A DNA stretch of 64,000 nt, taken from Sedimenticola_A sp040506425. Its GTDB lineage: Bacteria; Pseudomonadota; Gammaproteobacteria; Chromatiales; Chromatiaceae. Below the pieces are notes generated by a model, which was not told where the DNA came from, ran no database searches, and was given only the letters and a program-made list of their open reading frames with translations. Each line of letters begins with the position of its first letter. Within the stretch, counting starts at the first letter, position 1. The position numbers and the translations under genes are program-made. The stretch is taken from positions 3,410,001-3,474,000 of the forward strand of contig OZ245051.1 of assembly GCA_965224515.1 (NCBI GenBank), in the 5' to 3' direction. Positions 36,177-44,054 of the stretch are shown piece after piece.

Positions 36177-37091
36177 ATGAAAATCCTTCTTATCGAAGGC
36201 AGTATGGGTGAGCGGCTTGACCTGGTTAAACAGCTCCAGAAAATGGGGCACGAAGTGGTATGCACCAACAAGGCAGCTGAAAGCTTTCAGCTGATTGAAG
36301 CCTCCACACCCCGTCTCATTCTTCTGGACGCCTCCCGCACAGACTTCGACGAAGAGAAACTGACCCAGCAGTTGCACCAGGTTATTGAAGGCCATATTCC
36401 CATCATTTTTCTTGTCGACGAGGTAAACCCGGAAAAGATATTGAGCTGCGTTCAGTCAGGAGGAAGCGACTACCTTGTGAAACCGGTCAACGCCTCGTTG
36501 CTGAAAGCCAAGATACTGGCCATGCAACGATGTGCCAGCGCCATGGGGAAAACCGATACAACAGCCGAGCCTGAAATCGAGTCCAACGATCTGGATAAAA
36601 CCACCGGGGTGGCAAACAGAAACGCCATGGACAACTGCCTGCAGCATGAAACGGCGCGCTGTACCCGCTACAACCTGCCCCTTTCAGCCATTATCATTGG
36701 CATCGATCACTTCAAAAACTACAACGACAAATACGGTCACCTCTCCGGGGATAAGTGTCTGAGAAAAATAGCGGGGATACTGGAGAAAGAGATCAAACGT
36801 CCCACCGACCTTGTGAGCCGTTTACGGGAAGACATGTTCTGCATTCTTCTCTCAGATACAGGCAGCGAGGGAGCAAGATTTGTCGCAGACCGTATCTTCA
36901 ACAGCATTCGGGAGATGGCCATTCCCCATCGTGAAAACGACGCCAGTGAAATTGTCACTCTCAGCATTGGTGTCGCATCACTGTTCCCGGATCCCTGCAC
37001 AACCCCGTCAGGCATCATCGACAACGCCCTGGAGGCGATGGAACAAGCCAAATCAGAAGGCCGGAATCGCATCGTGTTCTACCGCAGATAA
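36177..37091 (+). CDS. Receiver-GGDEF protein with degenerate active site
   Basis: This 304-residue protein has receiver-like residues 1-118 (LLIEGSMGERLDL, LILLDASR, YLVKPVNASLL). The acidic pair is reduced to one Glu, but the Asp and Lys positions remain. A GGDEF domain follows (about 150-300: GIDHFKNYNDKYGHLSGD, VTLSIGVASL, SEGRNRIVFYR). The GGDEF motif itself reads REDMF. An RPTD I-site lies five residues upstream, intact. It is therefore more likely a c-di-GMP receptor than a cyclase. I start at ATG 36177; a TTG at 36150 is possible. Confidence 0.85.
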   Translation: MKILLIEGSMGERLDLVKQLQKMGHEVVCTNKAAESFQLIEASTPRLILLDASRTDFDEEKLTQQLHQVIEGHIPIIFLVDEVNPEKILSCVQSGGSDYLVKPVNASLLKAKILAMQRCASAMGKTDTTAEPEIESNDLDKTTGVANRNAMDNCLQHETARCTRYNLPLSAIIIGIDHFKNYNDKYGHLSGDKCLRKIAGILEKEIKRPTDLVSRLREDMFCILLSDTGSEGARFVADRIFNSIREMAIPHRENDASEIVTLSIGVASLFPDPCTTPSGIIDNALEAMEQAKSEGRNRIVFYRR

Positions 37092-37119
37092 CCAGCGCCG
37101 GAACCTGAAATCAGCCATT

Positions 37120-37254
37120 GGCTCTGCACAAAGTTCCATAGGGTCAGCATAGCAAGGCACCCACCTGCTGTAGGTCGGCTTTCAAGCCGACATGTCGGCC
37201 TGAAGGCTGACCTACGTATCATGTAATATCGCCACAGCAACTTTGTGCAGAACC
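37120..37254. repeat. MITE-like element with internal REP dimer, copy 2
   Basis: This 135-bp element has terminal inverted repeats matching 15 of 16 bases: GGCTCTGCACAAAGTT on the left against the complement of AACTTTGTGCAGAACC. Inside, at 37170-37215, is the 46-bp REP dimer with one arm slightly decayed. It sits between the GGDEF gene and the lexA promoter. Confidence 0.72.
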
Positions 37255-37305
37255 GGCATTATTTTTTACAGGGGGTTTCCTATTCGTTCTATCCGGTCTA
37301 GAATA

Positions 37306-37320
37306 GAACACTAAGAGAAC
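37306..37320. promoter_or_regulatory. Putative LexA operator of lexA (GAAC-N7-GAAC)
   Basis: GAACACTAAGAGAAC lies just ahead of lexA. It shares GAACA-N3-AGAGAAC with two boxes at 42099-42113 and 42132-42146. Immediately upstream, GTTCTAT (37286) and ATAGAAC (to 37309) form a second inverted pair. The direct-repeat form is the LexA box type known in Alphaproteobacteria. Confidence 0.75.
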
Positions 37321-37337
37321 AAATGGATGAGATCGAC

Positions 37338-37952
37338 ATGTCCCTTGCACTGACCAGAAGACAGCAGGAAATATACGACTACCTGAAAGAGCATCTTTGG
37401 GAGTTCCCTCACCCGCCGACCCTGGACGAACTCTGCACAGCGCTCGGACTGAGCTCAAAAGGCTCCCTGCACAAGCAGATCCAGGCATTGATCGAAGCGG
37501 GTCTTGTCGCCCCGATGAATAACCGCAGAAGAGGCATACGGCTCGTAGAAGAGGATATGGAGCTTCCGGATGAGAATGCCCTGCCCCTGATGGGCTATAT
37601 TGCCGCTGGGCAGCCCATTGAGGCGATTGATCACCAAGAGACCATCCAGGTACCCGACTTCCTGAAGACCACACGGCCCTGCTATGTTCTCCAGGTAAAG
37701 GGAGATTCCATGATCGATGAAGGAATCATGGACGGTGACCATATCGTGGTGGAACAGCGCAACAGCGCCCGTAACGGGGAGATTGTAGTCGCCCTGGTGG
37801 ATGGCAGTGATGCCACGCTGAAACGCATTGAGCAGAAACAGGGCGCGGTTATTCTGCATCCCGCCAATCCAACAATGGAACCTATGACTTTCTCACCGGA
37901 CCAGGTTCAGATCCAGGGCATTCTGGTAGGACAGATGCGCAGCTATCACTAG
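37338..37952 (+). CDS. lexA: SOS repressor LexA
   Basis: This 204-residue repressor undergoes RecA-stimulated self-cleavage. It has an N-terminal winged helix with recognition helix SSKGSLHKQIQALIEAG, closer to the alphaproteobacterial SKSGIHR type than to E. coli SPNAAEEHL. Cleavage site Ala90-Gly91 is in YIAAGQPIEA, catalytic Ser124 in VKGDSMIDEGI and Lys162 in ATLKRIEQ. ATG 37338 matches the E. coli start and has GGATGAG before it. ATG 37323 is only 2 bp from the operator and less likely. Confidence 0.95.
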   Translation: MSLALTRRQQEIYDYLKEHLWEFPHPPTLDELCTALGLSSKGSLHKQIQALIEAGLVAPMNNRRRGIRLVEEDMELPDENALPLMGYIAAGQPIEAIDHQETIQVPDFLKTTRPCYVLQVKGDSMIDEGIMDGDHIVVEQRNSARNGEIVVALVDGSDATLKRIEQKQGAVILHPANPTMEPMTFSPDQVQIQGILVGQMRSYH

Positions 37953-37970
37953 ACCCTGTGGCCCGGGCGG

Positions 37971-38318
37971 TTACTGCGGATCTTCACCGTAATTGAAAGT
38001 GATCTCCTCGTCGGGACTGATCTTTTTCACTGCGTAGAGATCGTATCCGTCGAACTCCGCATTTCCCTTTGTTGAGTGGTTCAGGTAACGCAGCAGGTTC
38101 TTCCCATCGCGACCTTCGGCGTTATCCTCGTCATCATGGTCGTAGACCCAGAGTACATAGGTACCATTTTTGCGGGTCTTGGGGCCGTGATAAGTACCGA
38201 TATATTCACCCTTCTTGATCTTCCGCTTGGCGAACAGTCCGGTGCCGTGTATGCCTGAGGTTGCCGAATAGACAGCTTCACTCAAATCGCTGTTCTTTTT
38301 CTTTCTGGGAAAACTCAT
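37971..38318 (-). CDS. Small stand-alone SET-domain protein
   Basis: This 115-residue protein is almost only a SET domain: YSATSGIHGTGLFAKRKIKKGEYIGTYHG, LLRYLNHSTKGNAEFDG (the NHS S-adenosylmethionine motif) and DEEITFNYGED (catalytic Tyr). It is expected to be a protein-lysine methyltransferase, with unknown target. It is convergent with lexA (18-bp gap) and 9 bp downstream of the ArnD-like gene. Confidence 0.88.
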   Translation of the reverse strand: MSFPRKKKNSDLSEAVYSATSGIHGTGLFAKRKIKKGEYIGTYHGPKTRKNGTYVLWVYDHDDEDNAEGRDGKNLLRYLNHSTKGNAEFDGYDLYAVKKISPDEEITFNYGEDPQ

Positions 38319-38327
38319 AATCCGCCC

Positions 38328-39170
38328 CTATTTCAATAACAGGCTCTGCATGGCTACGTGCCCTGTCCGCCCTTCTATCTCCGTCCAGCCAACCTGGTGC
38401 CTTGGTGGCACTTCTTCAATCGACTGCTGGAGTTGATCCAATGTTTTGAAGTCCCATTGAGAGCCTTTCCACATCACTATCAAACTTTCCAGTGTGGCCA
38501 ACAGTTCCACGCCTTCACGCTCAGCATTCACACAAAATACTTCGCCGTTCGGCAATACCCGTTGAGACTCCGCAAACAGAAACTCGTGAACATTATCCTC
38601 ATTAATCGAGGGATTGGCCAATAGTTCGTCAATGGTTGGAAGCGTAGCCGGCACCTGCACACAGTTGGAGTCAACGCCCTGAAGGGTCGGCAGGAAAGCT
38701 GATTTTCCCCGGACATCACTGGCGTACTTAAAGCCCAACTCGTCTTCCATTCTCAACAGGTATGGATTGACCTGCCAATCCGTAGCACCGAAATACCGGG
38801 GTTGCCTGTTGAACAATTGATTAAAGGCATCGACTGAGCGCGTTATATCCCTGCGGGTAAATGCCTCATCGGCAAACGCGCCCTCGCACCGCCAGTGTTC
38901 AGCTGAATAGGGGCCGATACCGATTTCGTGTCCTTCTTCAACAATGGGCTTAAGCTGTTCTGCAGCATCATCGGCGATTGATTTGACAGGTAAACGCGAC
39001 AACACGAACCAGGGCAGTATCCGCTTCAAAGGGTGGCCTGAATAGTCGGGCCCCGTGCTAATCTGAAAGCTGGCCGTGATGCCATGTTCCCTGAACATTC
39101 TGAGCAGCGTGGGAACGCCCTGCTTCGCACCCTTCAGGCTGGTGACTTCTACTTTGATGCAAACACGCAA
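38328..39170 (-). CDS. ArnD-like polysaccharide-deacetylase-fold protein with altered active site
   Basis: This 280-residue protein aligns along its length with ArnD-type deformylases: CIKVEVTSLKGAKQGVPTLLRMFREHGITASFQISTGPDYSG, YFGATDWQVNPYLLRMEDELGFKYASDVRG, VQVPATLPTIDELL and VFCVNAEREGVELLATLE. The NodB-fold metal and catalytic motif is changed. ArnD's Asp near residue 9 and its His pair (HAWDHHAWQ) appear here as VEVTS and GPYSAEHWR. It may be non-hydrolytic or use a different chemistry. Confidence 0.78.
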   Translation of the reverse strand: MRVCIKVEVTSLKGAKQGVPTLLRMFREHGITASFQISTGPDYSGHPLKRILPWFVLSRLPVKSIADDAAEQLKPIVEEGHEIGIGPYSAEHWRCEGAFADEAFTRRDITRSVDAFNQLFNRQPRYFGATDWQVNPYLLRMEDELGFKYASDVRGKSAFLPTLQGVDSNCVQVPATLPTIDELLANPSINEDNVHEFLFAESQRVLPNGEVFCVNAEREGVELLATLESLIVMWKGSQWDFKTLDQLQQSIEEVPPRHQVGWTEIEGRTGHVAMQSLLLK

Positions 39171-39201
39171 TCTAATCTGTCCTTAATCAAATATCAGATG
39201 C

Positions 39202-41505
39202 TCAACGCTTCAACGCATTGGCAAATGCAGAGGCCATGGTACCACCCGGCTTCTGGTTCTGATCGTTGCGCTTTTTAGCCTGTTTCTTTTCCCTGGAAGG
39301 TGCCTGGCGGGAACCCCTGGCTGGTTGCTGACGCTCATCACTTCGATCTGCAAGGCGCATGGTGAGTCCTATACGACGACGCTCCAGATCCACCTCCATA
39401 ACCTTCACCTTCACCAGGTCTCCCGCTTTTACAACCTCGCGGGGATCCTTGATGAACTTCTCGGACATGGCGGAGATATGCACCAGGCCATCCTGGTGGA
39501 CACCGACATCCACAAAGGCACCGAAGTTGGTCACATTGGTCACCACCCCTTCCAGAATCATGTCAGCCTTCAAGTCGGAGATCTCCTCAACACCCTCCTG
39601 GAAACTGGCGGTCTTGAATTCGCCACGTGGATCACGTCCCGGCTTTTCCAGCTCGGAAATGATATCGGTGACCGTGGGAATACCGAACTTCTCATCGGTA
39701 AACTGTGCCGGTTGAAGTTTTCTCAGCAGGGCCTGATCCCCGATCATCTCGGAAACCGGCTTGGCCGCAGCCTCGATGATACGCTCCACCACGGGATAGG
39801 CTTCCGGGTGTACCGAAGAGGCGTCCAGTGGATTGTCACCGTTGGTGATACGCAGAAAGCCTGCAGCCTGTTCAAAAGTCTTCTCGCCAAGGCGCTGTAC
39901 TTTCAGCAGCTGTTTGCGGTTCTTGAACGCACCGTTCTCATTGCGAAACTGCACGATGTTATCAGCCAGCGTCTTGTTCAGCCCGGATACCTGGCCCAGC
40001 AGTGCAGGCGAGGCGGTATTCACATCCACGCCCACCGAGTTCACACAGTCTTCAACCACGTTATCCAGGGTACGGGCCAGGCGTGTCTGGTTGACATCGT
40101 GCTGATACTGGCCGACACCGATGGATTTCGGGTCGATCTTCACAAGCTCAGCAAGGGGGTCCTGCAGACGCCGTGCAATGGATACAGCACCACGCAGAGA
40201 GACATCCATATCAGGCAGCTCCGAAGAGGCCAGTTCCGATGCCGAGTAGACAGATGCGCCCGCTTCACTGACAACCAGCTTCTGAAGCTTCAGTTCGGGG
40301 TGGCGCTTGATAAGGTCCAGTGCCAGGCGATCTGTCTCACGGGATGCGGTTCCATTCCCGATACTGACCAGGTTTGGACCGTGCTTCTTGGCCAGTGCCG
40401 CCAGCACGGCAATGGACTCATCCCATTTTTTACGCGGCACATGGGGATAGATGGTTGCTGTATCCACCACCTTGCCGGTTGCGTCCACGACGGCAACCTT
40501 AACACCGGTACGCAGACCGGGGTCGAGACCGATAATGCCCAGATGACCCGCTGGTGCAGCAAGCAGAAGATCTTGCAGATTGCTGCCGAAGACTCGAATC
40601 GCCTCCTCCTCGGCAGACTCCCTGAGACGCATTTTCAATTCGAGGTCCAGGTGAGTAAACACCTTCACCTTCCAGGTCCAGCGTATGGTATCGCGCAGCC
40701 AGCTGTCAGCCGGCCGGCCCTTATCCTCCACCCCCACCTGGCGGGCAATGGTCAGCTCACAGGGAGAAGCACCCTGCGCATCCTCATCCACAACCAGCTC
40801 GACTGTCAGCAGACCTTCGTTGCGCCCGCGAAACAGGGCCAGCGCACGGTGTGAGGGGATCTTCTGTATCGCCTCGTCGTACTCGAAGTAGTCTGAAAAC
40901 TTGGCCGCCTCTCTCTCCTTGCCGCTGACCACGGCAGACTTGATCACACCGTTGTCCCAGAGATAGTCACGCAGCTTGCCCAGCAGTTCAGCATCCTCGG
41001 CAAACTGCTCCATCAGGATCTGTCGTGCACCATCCAGGGCAGCCTTGGTATCTGCAACCCCTTTGTCTGCATCCACATAGGCCGCAGCTTCACTCTCCGG
41101 TTCCAGTTCAGGATCTTCCAGCAAGGCATGGGCCAGGGGCTCCAGGCCGGCTTCACGGGCAATCTGCGCCTTCGTGCGCCGCTTGGGTTTGTATGGCAGG
41201 TAGAGATCCTCAAGACGGGTCTTGGTATCTGCACCGAGGATATCGTTCTTCAACTGCTCACTCAGCTTGCCCTGCTCATCAATGCTCTTGAGCACAACTC
41301 CGCGCCTGTCTTCAAGTTCCCTCAGGTAGCCCAGGCGATCTTCCAGCGCACGCAGCTGTATGTCATCCAGCCCCCCGGTTTTCTCTTTTCTGTAGCGGGC
41401 AATGAACGGCACAGTGGCGCCTTCGTCCAGAAGTTCAACCGCAGCGTTGACCTGCTGGGTGGCTACCGTCAATTCCTGTGCAATTTTGTCGATTATTTTC
41501 TGCAT
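39202..41505 (-). CDS. tex: Tex-family transcription accessory protein
   Basis: This 767-residue nucleic-acid-binding protein has the Tex N-terminal domain (LLDEGATVPFIARYRKEKTGGLDD, DLYLPYKPKRRTKAQIAREAGLEPLA), a YqgF/RNase H-like core (GLDPGLRTGVKVAVVD), helix-hairpin-helix (VDVNTASPALLGQVSGLNKTLADNIV) and a C-terminal S1 domain (DMILEGVVTNVTNFGAFVDVGVHQDGLVHIS). The tail is basic. The length is typical of Tex. Confidence 0.96.
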   Translation of the reverse strand: MQKIIDKIAQELTVATQQVNAAVELLDEGATVPFIARYRKEKTGGLDDIQLRALEDRLGYLRELEDRRGVVLKSIDEQGKLSEQLKNDILGADTKTRLEDLYLPYKPKRRTKAQIAREAGLEPLAHALLEDPELEPESEAAAYVDADKGVADTKAALDGARQILMEQFAEDAELLGKLRDYLWDNGVIKSAVVSGKEREAAKFSDYFEYDEAIQKIPSHRALALFRGRNEGLLTVELVVDEDAQGASPCELTIARQVGVEDKGRPADSWLRDTIRWTWKVKVFTHLDLELKMRLRESAEEEAIRVFGSNLQDLLLAAPAGHLGIIGLDPGLRTGVKVAVVDATGKVVDTATIYPHVPRKKWDESIAVLAALAKKHGPNLVSIGNGTASRETDRLALDLIKRHPELKLQKLVVSEAGASVYSASELASSELPDMDVSLRGAVSIARRLQDPLAELVKIDPKSIGVGQYQHDVNQTRLARTLDNVVEDCVNSVGVDVNTASPALLGQVSGLNKTLADNIVQFRNENGAFKNRKQLLKVQRLGEKTFEQAAGFLRITNGDNPLDASSVHPEAYPVVERIIEAAAKPVSEMIGDQALLRKLQPAQFTDEKFGIPTVTDIISELEKPGRDPRGEFKTASFQEGVEEISDLKADMILEGVVTNVTNFGAFVDVGVHQDGLVHISAMSEKFIKDPREVVKAGDLVKVKVMEVDLERRRIGLTMRLADRSDERQQPARGSRQAPSREKKQAKKRNDQNQKPGGTMASAFANALKR

Positions 41506-41824
41506 AAGCGGGGCTGTTGATCCTTTAAATATACAAAGCGTACGTCACCGGGCACTCCCGTTGACGAAACCTGTTTCAGGTCTTTAGAAAAAATCTGTTC
41601 CAGTTAAGTGTTGGAAACCAATGCAGCTGTTTCAACAAACTCTGTAGGTCGGGCTTTAGCCCGACATGTCGGCCTTACATGCCCTGTAGGTAGAAGGCCG
41701 ATCTACAGGAATCAAACAGGTTACTTGAAATTCCACACGTAACCGGAACAAAACCTTATCAAATGGGTTTGGAAATAATGTAAGGGGGCTGGTGGTCCAA
41801 AAAACTTCAGCTGTTTCTTCTTAT
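41506..41824. other. 319-bp intergenic region upstream of tex
   Basis: It is noncoding. It contains the decayed REP-type element at 41644-41706 and its inverted flanks (GTTCCAGTTAAGTGTTGGAA on the left; TTCCACACGTAACCGGAAC on the right at about 41730-41748). Otherwise nothing is recognised. Confidence 0.5.
41644..41706. repeat. REP dimer with insertion
   Basis: GTAGGTCGGGCTTTAGCCCGAC is followed by ATGTCGGCC. The second hairpin is interrupted by about 17 extra bases (TTACATGCCCTGTAGGTAG) before GGCCGATCTAC. It belongs to the same family as the other REP dimers. Confidence 0.65.
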
Positions 41825-42022
41825 TCAGATTCTGCAGGAATCACCGTAGACCGACATAATGGTCTTTAATTCATTAAGAACGAGGGATCGCTCCCTCTCA
41901 GAGAGATTCCTCACCTCCGGGGGGTTATCTCCCTGCTCCAGAAGCGAGATATCCAGGCGGACCTCCTGGCATCCCTTGTTGCAAATAGCCTCTACACAGG
42001 CATCGATCTTGGTGCGTTGCAT
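41825..42022 (-). CDS. Small protein, likely SOS-regulated, unknown
   Basis: This 65-residue soluble protein is MQRTKIDACVEAICNKGCQ, then DISLLEQGDNPPEVRNLSERERSLVLNELKTIMSVYGDSCRI. Three cysteines are present. The pattern of KID.CV..IC.KGC at the start looks conserved. Its divergent promoter region with the 55-residue gene at 42202 holds two LexA-type boxes (42099-42113, 42132-42146), so damage control is inferred. No function is recognised. Confidence 0.72.
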   Translation of the reverse strand: MQRTKIDACVEAICNKGCQEVRLDISLLEQGDNPPEVRNLSERERSLVLNELKTIMSVYGDSCRI

Positions 42023-42098
42023 ATGCTCAGTTCGAATCTCAATGTTGGCCGCAGATTATACCCAAGATTGGAGAAAAATAACGCCCCAAAAATTACTT

Positions 42099-42113
42099 GT
42101 TCTCTTTTTGTTC
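42099..42113. promoter_or_regulatory. Putative LexA operator, GTTC-N7-GTTC
   Basis: GTTCTCTTTTTGTTC. Its complement, GAACAAAAAGAGAAC, shares GAACA-N3-AGAGAAC with the lexA box. It is located 77 bp ahead of the minus-strand 65-residue gene and 89 bp ahead of the plus-strand 55-residue gene. Confidence 0.72.
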
Positions 42114-42131
42114 TCGTTCTGCTAGAGTACA

Positions 42132-42146
42132 GAACATAGAGAGAAC
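42132..42146. promoter_or_regulatory. Putative LexA operator, GAAC-N7-GAAC
   Basis: GAACATAGAGAGAAC lies 18 bp from the first box's edge, on the side of the 55-residue gene. With the lexA copy, the three sites give the consensus GAACA-N3-AGAGAAC. GTTCTG (42116) and CAGAAC (to 42135) form an additional inverted pair here. Confidence 0.72.
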
Positions 42147-42201
42147 TTAACGGACTGAAAACCTGGCCAGGGAGCCGCCGATATGACACAGGAGCGAGAT
42201 A

Positions 42202-42369
42202 ATGCACACCAATAACTCATACGTCATGAAAGACCAGGTACGTGAACTGATCCCCAACCTCATGCGTTGCGATGTAACCCGTGAGACCAGGCGGGCTGAA
42301 ACCGAGCTTCACCTGGTCGCGGTCGGCGCAGTAACCGGTCTCTACCTGCTGGTTATGGCTCTGACCTGA
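42202..42369 (+). CDS. 55-residue single-helix membrane protein, likely SOS-regulated
   Basis: The frame reads MHTNNSYVMKDQVRELIPNL, then RCDVTRETRRAETELH, then a hydrophobic C-terminal helix LVAVGAVTGLYLLVMALT and TGA. GGAGCGAG sits 6-13 bp before the ATG. It has a strong ribosome site, good codon use and two LexA-type boxes upstream. A small, DNA-damage-inducible, tail-anchored membrane peptide is inferred (compare division inhibitors or TisB-like peptides, with no sequence similarity claimed). Confidence 0.68.
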   Translation: MHTNNSYVMKDQVRELIPNLMRCDVTRETRRAETELHLVAVGAVTGLYLLVMALT

Positions 42370-42391
42370 AACCCTCTGTTATTTCAGTGGA

Positions 42392-42555
42392 AAAGGTGGC
42401 TTACGCTATCGCTAACCCACCCTACCCTGACAGTAGATCCAGTACGAGGCCTGTTATTTCAGCACGCCCAAAAATGTAGGGTGCAATAGCGCAGCGTATT
42501 GCACCGAAAAGATCGTGGAAAAGGTGGGGTACGCTGTCGCTAACCCACCCTACCC
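42392..42555. repeat. Short dispersed repeats before pabB end
   Basis: AAGGTGGCTTACGCTATCGC-TAACCCACCCTACC (from about 42393) recurs with small changes at about 42520, where it supplies the pabB stop codon region. Between them is GTAGGGTGCAATAGCGCAGC / GTATTGCACC (42477-42505), an imperfect hairpin. These look like small extragenic repeats. Confidence 0.6.
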
Positions 42556-43911
42556 TTGCAGCAGATCAAGAACAGCCCTCGCCTTGTCGAAGGTCTCCTG
42601 GTACTCGGCTTCACAGTCCGAATCTGCCACGATACCTCCACCAGCCGAATAGGTGACCTGGCCCTTCTGGTGCACCAGGGTTCTGATTGCGATATTGGTA
42701 TCCATCGAACCATCGAAGCCGATGTAGCCGATAGACCCGCAGTAGACTCCCCGTCTGCTGGGTTCGAGTTCCTCGATGATCTCCATTGCCCTGAGCTTGG
42801 GTGCGCCGGTGATTGAACCACCGGGAAAAGCTCCCCTGAGCAGGTCCACACTGGTTTTATCTGCAGTCAACTCACCGGAAATTGTGCTTACCAGGTGATG
42901 CACTGTTGCAAACGACTCCACTTCAAAAAGCTTGGGTACATGGATGCTGCCAGGAACGCAGCTCTTTCCAAGGTCATTTCGCAGCAGATCGACGATCATC
43001 AGGTTTTCCGCCCTGTCCTTAACACTCTGCTGGAGATCCCGGATCGCCCTGGCGTCGGTCACGGGATTTGTACTGCGTGGGCGGGTCCCCTTGATCGGTT
43101 TGGTCTCCACCCTGCCTTCTCTCACCTGCAAAAAACGCTCGGGTGAAGAGCTCAGCACCTGGCCAGCAGGATTGTTGATATAGGCTGAAAAAGGAGCGGG
43201 GTTGGTTTTTCGCATGGCTTTGAAGGCTGCCCAGGGGTGCCCATCAAAGCCGGCGCTGAAGCGCTGGGAGAAATTGACCTGGTAGCAGTCACCGTCGCGG
43301 ATGTAGCGCTGTATTGCATTAAACGCCTCTGTGTACTGCGCCTTTGACAGGTTGGATTCAACAGCCCCCATGCAACTGAATGCCAGGGATTCATTCAGCG
43401 CTGGTTCACTACTGAAAATCTCAACCAGCGTATCCCAGTTGGCAGCCGTCCTGTCGTCCCTGCCCTGGCCAACCAGGCAGCTTTTTCTGGAATCATGGTC
43501 TACAACCAGTGCCCAGTCATACACTCCCACTGCCATGTCAGGAAGCGCACTCTCCACTGGAGCGGTTGAAGCAAAATCTTCCAGCCTGTGTGCCAGGTCG
43601 TAGCCGAAGAAACCAAGAGCGCCACCAACAAAAGGCAGGCATGGGTCTGACGGCACCACTTCACCCAAGGCCTGCTGGACCAGAGAGAAAGGATCCAGGG
43701 CTGAGGTTGTTTGGCCATCACGGTAGACGAGTTCCGTATCATTCCCCCTTGTCTCGAGGGTCATGTAGGGATCGAAAGCTATAATATCGAAGCGACCCTG
43801 CCGGGAAAAAGGCCTGCCGCTGTCGAGAAAGACAGACCACGGCTTATCGGCAACCGCCTCAAAGATACGGGCACTGTCTTGAAAATATGGGAGGTCCTGA
43901 ATTAGTGGCAT
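42550..43911 (-). CDS. pabB: Aminodeoxychorismate synthase component I
   Basis: It makes 4-amino-4-deoxychorismate for folate synthesis. This 453-residue protein has the chorismate-binding fold: GDCYQVNFSQRFSAGFDG, PFSAYINNPAGQVLSSSPERFL, TKPIKGTRPRS (the Lys of the PIKGT motif distinguishes PabB from TrpE), ENLMIVDLLRNDLGKSC and PGGSITGAPKLRAMEIIEELEPSRRGVYCGSIGY. Its partner pabA is not adjacent. Confidence 0.94.
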   Translation of the reverse strand: MPLIQDLPYFQDSARIFEAVADKPWSVFLDSGRPFSRQGRFDIIAFDPYMTLETRGNDTELVYRDGQTTSALDPFSLVQQALGEVVPSDPCLPFVGGALGFFGYDLAHRLEDFASTAPVESALPDMAVGVYDWALVVDHDSRKSCLVGQGRDDRTAANWDTLVEIFSSEPALNESLAFSCMGAVESNLSKAQYTEAFNAIQRYIRDGDCYQVNFSQRFSAGFDGHPWAAFKAMRKTNPAPFSAYINNPAGQVLSSSPERFLQVREGRVETKPIKGTRPRSTNPVTDARAIRDLQQSVKDRAENLMIVDLLRNDLGKSCVPGSIHVPKLFEVESFATVHHLVSTISGELTADKTSVDLLRGAFPGGSITGAPKLRAMEIIEELEPSRRGVYCGSIGYIGFDGSMDTNIAIRTLVHQKGQVTYSAGGGIVADSDCEAEYQETFDKARAVLDLLQG

Positions 43912-44054
43912 GGCTATGGGAAAGCCTCAGCGTATCTCAACCAATGCAGGAGATGGTGTTGAATCAGTCGACCAGCCCCTGCTGGTGCGAGTGGTATACC
44001 CGAAAGATGAAATCTCTACCGGCACACACTTTGATCCGTCGGTTTATTCAGTTA

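Noticed and set aside
39325..40854. A 509-codon open frame on the plus strand
   Set aside because: It is antisense to tex, whose motifs are unmistakable. GC-rich codon use creates the open shadow frame.
42020..42060. A tRNA T-arm-like GTTCGAATC
   Set aside because: No cloverleaf can be drawn around it; it is the leader of the 65-residue gene.
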